NCBI GenBank assembly: GCA_947573485.1
Contig: CANPGB010000001.1
Span: forward strand, 151,430 to 215,429
Direction: 5' to 3'
Length of the DNA: 64,000 bases
Source of the DNA: an uncultured Porphyromonadaceae bacterium
GTDB taxonomy: Bacteria > Bacteroidota > Bacteroidia > Bacteroidales > Muribaculaceae
In this document: piece after piece, positions 59,125 to 64,000 of the stretch
Numbering within the stretch: the first letter of the stretch is position 1
Layout of the letters: every line of letters starts with the position of its first letter
Notes under the pieces: model-generated
The model's database searches: none
The model's input: the letters and a program-made list of their open reading frames with translations, nothing else
Told to the model about the DNA's origin: nothing
Program-made: the position numbers and the translations under genes

Positions 59125-59585
59125 CCCACTTTTCAACACCCCTTTTTTATTTTTATTTTCTTTTGGTTTTATAAGATTAAAAATTTAACTCCTCCCCCAA
59201 AAAAATAGGTAGAATAATAATGGGTGTTGAAAGCTGTGATAACTTTTTTATGCTTTCCTTGCTTTTATGGGTTATTGAGTAGGAATACACGGTGTTTTAC
59301 ATATTATAAACATGCTAAATTATTGATTATAGGAGAATAAGTTGGTTTATAAACATGGTGTTGATAAGTGTTGAAGTTGATATTTTGATAACTGTAGACT
59401 GATGATAACCCCTGTTTTTGCCGTTGAAAAGGCGTGTGAAAACAGTATATAAAAAAGCCGGTGCGAAATTTGCATTTCTCGCACCGGCTGTGGCTTATAC
59501 GTTTTGAAGAGATTGTCAAATAAAGATGTTCTAAACTTGTTTTATACTTATTCAACACTTATCAACAGTGTTTGTCAACATCGAA
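59125..59585. other. Candidate replication origin: AT-rich gap with DnaA-box-like cluster
   Basis: Non-coding apart from the last wbqC codons. Nine-mers of the TTATCAACA family (E. coli DnaA box TTATCCACA) recur on both strands: TTTTCAACA 59130; CTTTCAACA (minus) 59225-59233; TTATCAACA (minus) 59359-59367; ACTTCAACA (minus) 59369-59377; TTTTCAACG (minus) 59422-59430; TATTCAACA 59549; TTATCAACA 59559; TTGTCAACA 59572. The last three are direct repeats 10 and 13 bp apart. A very AT-rich stretch (59140-59340) could be the unwinding element. The wbqC terminator hairpin is embedded in the region. Confidence 0.55.
59451..59489 (-). terminator. Terminator of the rho-lepB-wbqC unit
   Basis: Stem AGCCGGTGCGA (59456-59466) with TCGCACCGGCT (59479-59489). 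On the minus strand it ends in TTTTTT, a strong intrinsic terminator 63 bp after the wbqC stop. Confidence 0.88.
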
Positions 59586-60172
59586 TCAAGGTAGATTTCG
59601 GCCTCCGGACCGAGGTTGAATATGAGGTCGAGAACCGATAATCCGGGTATGAAACCAAGGCTCTGCTCCCGCACCTGCCAGTGCCGCGGCATGCTTGCCG
59701 AGAGGGCGGCGAAGTCGGCGTCGGTGTAGACTCGGGCTGCAATTTCGGGTCTCTCAACTATAACTGATGGCGTTCGCAGTATGCCGCGGACTATAGAGTC
59801 GGCACGCAGGCAAAGCTCAGTAACGGCTATAGGCTCGGGGCTGAAAAGTGGCATGAAACGGTCAATATAAAACTCGAAGAAAGGCGTGCGTCCGTAGGCC
59901 GATTCGAGGGCTGTGGGCATGGTCTCCCACCAGCGGCCATGGTCACTCACGAGGGTCTCTTTCCACAGCGTGGCGCCCGACGGGCGGCTCACCGGTACGG
60001 TAAGCCGGAGGGGGCCGCGCGTATCGGCTATGGCAAAGCGGTGTGTGTCTTTTTCGCCCTTCACATAGCGCGCCTCGGTATCAAAAGCCACCGCCGGCTC
60101 CCGTGCCATAAGGGCATAAAAGGAGGCCGGCGGAAAGAGGCGTATGGGGAATAATGCAGGTGCTGTTTTCAT
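59552..60172 (-). CDS. WbqC-family protein
   Basis: WbqC-like protein, 206 aa. Recognisable parts are TRGPLRLTVPVSRPSG and TMPTALESAYGRTPFFEFYIDRFMPLF (the YxxxPFFE(Y/F)Y block, about residues 92-105) and the end segment FIPGLSVLDLIFNLGPEAEIYL. WbqC proteins are tied to surface polysaccharide loci but lack a proven activity. In Bacteroidales it regularly follows lepB. It overlaps lepB by 4 bp. The codons near its stop overlap two of the DnaA-box-like 9-mers, so its last residues (NTVDKC) are constrained by, or created from, those repeats. Confidence 0.88.
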   Translation of the reverse strand: MKTAPALFPIRLFPPASFYALMAREPAVAFDTEARYVKGEKDTHRFAIADTRGPLRLTVPVSRPSGATLWKETLVSDHGRWWETMPTALESAYGRTPFFEFYIDRFMPLFSPEPIAVTELCLRADSIVRGILRTPSVIVERPEIAARVYTDADFAALSASMPRHWQVREQSLGFIPGLSVLDLIFNLGPEAEIYLDSMLTNTVDKC

Positions 60173-61641
60173 TTGTCGGGATTGGCCGAGCGGAGTATGC
60201 GGTTGAAGCGTATCTTGCCGTCGAAGAGCGAGCGCTCCTGGTCGAACGACGCAAGCACTATCATCGGGGTACCCACTATGTGGTCTTCAGGAACGAAGCC
60301 CCAGAAGCGCGAGTCCTGCGAGTTGTCGCGGTTGTCGCCCATCATCCAGTAGTAGTCCATGCCGAAGGTGTAGCTGTCGGCAGGCTGCCCGTCGATAATA
60401 ACCTTGTTGAGGGTGGCGTCGAAATGAGCGTCGGAGTGGCCCTCGTAGTTGCGTATGCAGCGCTGGTAGATGGTCCAGTTGTCGGGCGTGAGCTCTATTG
60501 TCATACCCTTGGCAGGGATGAGCAGGCCTTCGGCACCGCCGTAGTCCGAGAGTGTCCAGTTGCCGTTCTCGCCGTAGGGGAAAATCATTGAAGTGAGGTC
60601 GGCGCCCATGAAGTAGGGTGCAACCTGGTTGAACTTCACATAGGAGCGCAGACGGCCTTCGCCGCGCAGCCGCTCTATCATCTCTTCGGTGAGGGGGGCG
60701 AGGTAGGCAGGGTCGCTTACCGAGGCGCCGGGCAAGAAGCTCTGGATGTTGGCGCGCGAGGGTGTGTTGGCGGGGAAGGCGGTGAGGTCGTGCACGGCCA
60801 TACCGAGTTCCTTTAGGTCGTCGTCGGTCAAGGGCGACGAGAGGGCGAAGATGTAGTTGAACTGTACGTTCTTCGGGAACTCGCGTGCCTCGCCGTCGAT
60901 ATAGAGGGTATCGGCAACAATCTTCAGGCGCTGGCCGGGGAGGGCCACGGCGCGCTTGACAAAGTTCTGGCGGCGGTCGACGGGGCGGTAGATAATGTCG
61001 CCGAACATTGTCTTGTTGTTATGCACGGCGTCGCGGCCATACTGCTTAACGAGCAGCTCGTAGTAGTTGGGGGTTTCCTCAAATTTTGTGGCTACGGTGT
61101 CGCCGGCGGGGAAATTGAAAACCACTATATCGCCTTCTTCAACGTTACGCAGGCCCTTGAGGCGGCGATAGGGAACGGAGGGATTGTCGAGATACGACTT
61201 GTGACCCATGAATGAGTTGTGCACGAGCGGGAAATTGACGGGTGTCATGGGCACGCGAGGTCCGTAGACAAACTTGTTTACCCACAGGTAGTCGCCCGTA
61301 AGAAGAGTCTTCTCGAGCGAGCTCGAAGGTATCTGGTAGTTCTGGCCGATGAAGGCGAACACGAAGTACACGAGGATGAGGGCGTATACTATGGCGTCGA
61401 CCCAGCTCATAACCGAGCGGGTGACCTTCGACTTGCTCTTCTTCCACCACGTGAAGGGTATGTAGCCGGTGATGTAGATGTCGAAGAGCAGCAGCTCGAA
61501 GATAGCCAGCCACCACGTGCCCATCCAGGCCACCCACAGCAGGAACACGAGCGAGACAAGGCCGAAGCGTATCCAACGCGTGGTTTTTATCTCGGAGATG
61601 CGACGCTTGAAGTCGTCGGCGAAAGAAAGTTCGCTTTTCAT
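60169..61641 (-). CDS. lepB: Signal peptidase I
   Basis: Inner-membrane serine protease removing Sec/Tat signal peptides, 490 aa, larger than E. coli LepB (324). Two to three membrane helices occur (about residues 24-62 and 81-99). The catalytic Ser is Ser108 in QIPSSSLEKTLLTGDYLWVNKF, and the catalytic Lys is in RQNFVKRAVALPGQRL (about residue 223). Box E, GDNRDNSQDSRFWGFVPEDHIVG, lies near the C-terminus. The region between (about 240-420) is an expanded periplasmic insert, normal for Bacteroidales. The start is ATG 61641 (MKSELSF); a TTG at 61647 would overlap the rho stop. wbqC follows with a 4-bp overlap. Confidence 0.95.
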   Translation of the reverse strand: MKSELSFADDFKRRISEIKTTRWIRFGLVSLVFLLWVAWMGTWWLAIFELLLFDIYITGYIPFTWWKKSKSKVTRSVMSWVDAIVYALILVYFVFAFIGQNYQIPSSSLEKTLLTGDYLWVNKFVYGPRVPMTPVNFPLVHNSFMGHKSYLDNPSVPYRRLKGLRNVEEGDIVVFNFPAGDTVATKFEETPNYYELLVKQYGRDAVHNNKTMFGDIIYRPVDRRQNFVKRAVALPGQRLKIVADTLYIDGEAREFPKNVQFNYIFALSSPLTDDDLKELGMAVHDLTAFPANTPSRANIQSFLPGASVSDPAYLAPLTEEMIERLRGEGRLRSYVKFNQVAPYFMGADLTSMIFPYGENGNWTLSDYGGAEGLLIPAKGMTIELTPDNWTIYQRCIRNYEGHSDAHFDATLNKVIIDGQPADSYTFGMDYYWMMGDNRDNSQDSRFWGFVPEDHIVGTPMIVLASFDQERSLFDGKIRFNRILRSANPDK

Positions 61642-61643
61642 AA

Positions 61644-63638
61644 TCAATCACCCATAGTGCGGAGCAGCTCGTCGTTGTCGCGGGTGCGCTCCATGCGGTC
61701 TTTAATAAATTCCATTGCCTCGATAGAGTTGCGGTCTGAGAGGAAGCGGCGCAGAATCCACATGCGGTTGAGGGTCTCGGAGCGCAGCAGAAGGTCGTCG
61801 CGGCGCGTGCTCGAGGCCATGATGTCAACGGCAGGGAAGATGCGCTTGTTAGAGAGCTTGCGGTCGAGCTGGAGCTCCATGTTGCCCGTGCCCTTGAATT
61901 CCTCGAAGATAACCTCGTCCATTTTCGAGCTCGTCTCGGTGAGGGCGGTGGCAATAATGGTGAGCGAGCCGCCGCCTTCAATGTTACGGGCGGCACCGAA
62001 GAAGCGTTTGGGTTTCTGCAGGGCGTTGGCATCGACACCACCCGAGAGTATCTTACCCGATGCGGGGGCGCAGGTGTTGTAGGCGCGGGCAAGGCGCGTA
62101 ATGGAGTCGAGCAGTATAACCACATCGTGGCCGCACTCTACCATTCGCTTGGCCTTGTCGAGTACTATCTGGGCGATTTTCACATGGCGGTCGGCAGGCT
62201 CGTCGAAAGTCGAGGCTATAACCTCGGCATTTACGCTGCGCTGCATGTCGGTAACCTCCTCGGGGCGCTCGTCGATGAGCAGAATCATGATGTAGGTCTC
62301 GGGGTGATTCTCAGCTATGGCGTTGGCAATGTCTTTAAGGAGGAGTGTCTTACCTGTCTTAGGGGGTGCCACGATAAGGCCTCGCTGACCCTTGCCTATG
62401 GGCGAGAACATGTCTACCACGCGGGTCGACATCGTGCACGAGCGGCCGCTTGTAAGGTCGAATTTCTCGTCGGGGAAGAGGGGTGTGAGGTGCTCGAAAG
62501 CCACACGGTCGCGGATAAACTCTATCGAGCGGCCGTTAACGCGCTTCACATTGCAGAGCGGGAAATACTTCTCGCCCTCTTTAGGCGGACGGATAGTGGC
62601 CTCTACAACGTCGCCCTGGCGAAGGCCGAAGGCCTTGATCTGAGGCATGGTAACATACACATCATCGGGCGATGCGAGATAATTGAAGTCGGCCGAGCGG
62701 AGGAAGCCGTAGCCCTCGGGTACAATCTCGAGCACGCCGGTGGTTTCGAGTATATTGTCGAAATCATAGCGGGGCATGCGGGGCTGGTTCTGCTGCTGAT
62801 TGTTCTGCTGCTGGTTCTGGCGGTTTTTCTTGTTTTTCTTTCCTTGACCCTGCTGCTGGTTGTTCTGCTGCTGAGCGCCGGGCTCGGCGAGCACCACGGG
62901 AGCGGTGGCGGCAAAAGCGGCTGCCTCCTCTTTCTCGCGCTGGCTGCGGGGCACAAACTTGCGGCCCTGGCTGCGGGGGAAAAACTCGCCGAGCGAGCTG
63001 TCTTTCGACGGCATGAAGCGGCTGCGCGGAGCCTGGTTCTCCTGCTGCTGCGGGCGCTCCTCGGCTCTCTCTTCCTTGACGGCAGCCTCGCCGCCCTCAT
63101 TTACAGGAGCCGGAGTTTCGCCGGTCTCTGCTACAGCGGCAGCCGGTTGTGCGGGAGTTTCTGCTACAGCAGCGGGAACTTCGGAAGTTTCTTTTGAGGC
63201 CTCTGCTACAGCCTCCACAGCCTTGTTTTCTACTGCCTCGCCGGTCTCCTCGGGCTGCACCTTGCGGGGGCGGCCGCGGCGTTTCTTGGCAGGCTCACCT
63301 TCGGCAGGTGCCTGAGCCGGAATCTCGGCAGCCGGGGCTTCAGCTTGAGTTTCTGCCGCTGTAGCAGGTGCTTCAGCAGCCTTTTCGGCTACCGGCTCCT
63401 TCTTTTTGCGGCCACGTTTCTTGGGTTTATCATCGCCATCGGCGGCTGCCGGGCGGTTTTCAGCTTTGCGACGGCGCTCAGCGGTGGTAGCTGCGGCGCC
63501 CGTCTCGGCCTGGTGGTCGAGAATACGGTAAACAAGCTGTTCGGAATCTATTTTATCGATTTTCTTGAGACCCATGCCCGCAGCAACCTCTTTGAGTTGC
63601 TCGGGACTCATCTCGTTGAGTTCTGAGATAATATACAT
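61644..63638 (-). CDS. rho: Transcription termination factor Rho with large disordered insert
   Basis: Hexameric RNA helicase that ends transcription, 664 aa versus 419 in E. coli. Residues 1-45 are the Rho_N helical domain ([30 protein letters not shown]). About 50-295 is a disordered insert: basic patches ([19 protein letters not shown], an AT-hook-like GRP core), Ala/Glu/Pro-rich stretches, then a Gln/Asn-rich run ([18 protein letters not shown] and similar). The RNA-binding cold-shock domain follows (about 300-375; [15 protein letters not shown]). The ATPase core has Walker [20 protein letters not shown] and Walker [15 protein letters not shown]. The Bacteroides Rho insert has been reported to drive phase separation and gut fitness. 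It is first of rho-lepB-wbqC. Confidence 0.96.
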   Translation of the reverse strand: MYIISELNEMSPEQLKEVAAGMGLKKIDKIDSEQLVYRILDHQAETGAAATTAERRRKAENRPAAADGDDKPKKRGRKKKEPVAEKAAEAPATAAETQAEAPAAEIPAQAPAEGEPAKKRRGRPRKVQPEETGEAVENKAVEAVAEASKETSEVPAAVAETPAQPAAAVAETGETPAPVNEGGEAAVKEERAEERPQQQENQAPRSRFMPSKDSSLGEFFPRSQGRKFVPRSQREKEEAAAFAATAPVVLAEPGAQQQNNQQQGQGKKNKKNRQNQQQNNQQQNQPRMPRYDFDNILETTGVLEIVPEGYGFLRSADFNYLASPDDVYVTMPQIKAFGLRQGDVVEATIRPPKEGEKYFPLCNVKRVNGRSIEFIRDRVAFEHLTPLFPDEKFDLTSGRSCTMSTRVVDMFSPIGKGQRGLIVAPPKTGKTLLLKDIANAIAENHPETYIMILLIDERPEEVTDMQRSVNAEVIASTFDEPADRHVKIAQIVLDKAKRMVECGHDVVILLDSITRLARAYNTCAPASGKILSGGVDANALQKPKRFFGAARNIEGGGSLTIIATALTETSSKMDEVIFEEFKGTGNMELQLDRKLSNKRIFPAVDIMASSTRRDDLLLRSETLNRMWILRRFLSDRNSIEAMEFIKDRMERTRDNDELLRTMGD

Positions 63639-63873
63639 ATATTAGATTAAAACTGTTCTTGGGGAATTTATCTGCAGGGCACCATGCTACATGATAGCAC
63701 CGGCGCGCATCCGCGGCAACAGCCCGGGGGCTGCATTTTTGCTATAGGCAATCATCGAAAACAGAATTTTCAAATCACACCCGTAAAAATAGACTTAGTT
63801 GAAAAAGAATTAGCAGAAAAAGCCACATTCTGCTTTGCTCTGCAAAGTTACGATTCTTATTTTAATTAACAAA
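63639..63873 (-). promoter_or_regulatory. rho promoter and roughly 200-base structured leader
   Basis: On the minus strand TTTG (63873-63870), 19-bp spacer and TAACTTTG (63850-63843) form a full promoter. The transcript would begin near 63836, about 200 bases before the rho ATG. The leader contains inverted repeats CAGCCC/GGGCTG (about 63719-63732) and TGCTA/TAGCA (about 63685-63699). Rho commonly controls its own leader. A short open frame on the plus strand here is not coding. Confidence 0.65.
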
Positions 63874-64000
63874 AAAAATAGCCCCTTAGTTGGTTCATGA
63901 AAAAAAATTCATAGGTGATGAACCTTTCACCGCCACCAGTGTTTGTATAGTACATAGCAAAATTACTTTTTCCATTGCAAGAAATGTGATAATGATTGGT
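63874..64000. other. AT-rich end of window without recognised gene
   Basis: No gene is supported. A CAAAATTA element (63958-63965; TAATTTTG on the minus strand) could be another -7 box. The 7-bp repeat GGTTCAT/ATGAACC (63892-63898 with 63918-63924) is too short to interpret. Confidence 0.3.

Noticed and set aside
59304..59558. 84-codon frame in the DnaA-box-like region
   Set aside because: Low-complexity, crosses a terminator hairpin, no start signal; the DNA is better read as non-coding.
63684..63869. 61-codon plus-strand frame upstream of rho
   Set aside because: It lies opposite the rho leader and promoter and has no recognisable protein features.
63892..63924. GGTTCAT/ATGAACC inverted repeat at the window end
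   Set aside because: Only 7 bp with a 19-base spacer in AT-rich DNA; expected by chance.
1..64000. tRNA, rRNA, CRISPR arrays, IS elements, prophage or restriction/defence loci
   Set aside because: I looked on both strands and saw no cloverleaf, repeat-spacer pattern, transposase or phage motif; a small ncRNA could still be missed without covariance tools.

Overview
The window is a high-GC stretch of a Bacteroidales chromosome, most likely from the Muribaculaceae or a close relative; the family is my inference. Supporting signs are Bacteroidetes-type promoters (TTTG, about 20 bp, then TAnnTTTG, often just before a start codon), few strong Shine-Dalgarno sequences, GldE/GldD homologues, a probable type IX secretion (T9SS) sorting tail, a Rho factor with a very large disordered insert, the GH57/GT4/debranching alpha-glucan operon, and the lepB-WbqC pair. 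I saw no rRNA, tRNA, CRISPR array, insertion sequence or prophage. Nearly all of the window reads as core chromosome; the one AT-rich, foreign-looking patch is around 50.2-51.0 kb.

Layout. 1-3.2 kb (+): OmpR-type response regulator cut by the window edge, then gldE-gldD-phosphopantetheinyl transferase. 3.1-11.7 kb (-): cytidylate-kinase-like protein; alpha-glucan operon (debranching enzyme, GT4, GH57); then ybeY-mnmG-apt, with an 18-bp parS-like palindrome just after mnmG. 11.9-18.4 kb (+): POT peptide transporter, outer-membrane phospholipase A, DUF4369 lipoprotein, YifB ATPase, NhaC antiporter. 18.4-26.0 kb (-): one long operon reading tolC-hlyD-two ABC-2 permeases-Wzx flippase-GT4, without an ABC ATPase. 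26.2-36.1 kb (+): dGTPase, TPM protein, small membrane protein, rsmA, mgtE, comF and a 1153-residue secreted protein; a small hypothetical lies on the minus strand at 31.3-31.7 kb. 36.2-40.1 kb (-): DUF1573 protein, meaB, SWIM/SNF2 helicase. 40.4-47.9 kb (+): pckA, pheT, yebC, His-rich CobW-type GTPase, AraC regulator. 47.8-50.9 kb (-): MATE transporter, TPR protein, a frame-split secreted-protein gene. 51.1-55.6 kb (+): cdd, tyrS, DUF2007, small membrane protein, two-part ThrE exporter, LysR regulator. 55.7-63.6 kb: recA (-), a divergent DXS paralogue (+), then rho, lepB and wbqC (-).

The most interesting signals lie outside the ordinary genes. The AT-rich 0.5-kb gap between the DXS paralogue and wbqC carries a cluster of DnaA-box-like TTATCAACA-family 9-mers and looks like a replication-origin candidate. 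With the parS-like palindrome 50 kb away, it suggests the window may be origin-proximal. Other points are a split gene whose two frames meet exactly at a T TTT TTC slippery heptamer, a DXS-family enzyme that has lost several substrate-phosphate residues, a 19-bp hairpin between the CobW and AraC genes, and low-complexity charged tails on the GH57 enzyme, RecA and Rho. Start codons were moved inward where the longest frame ran into a promoter or an upstream gene.
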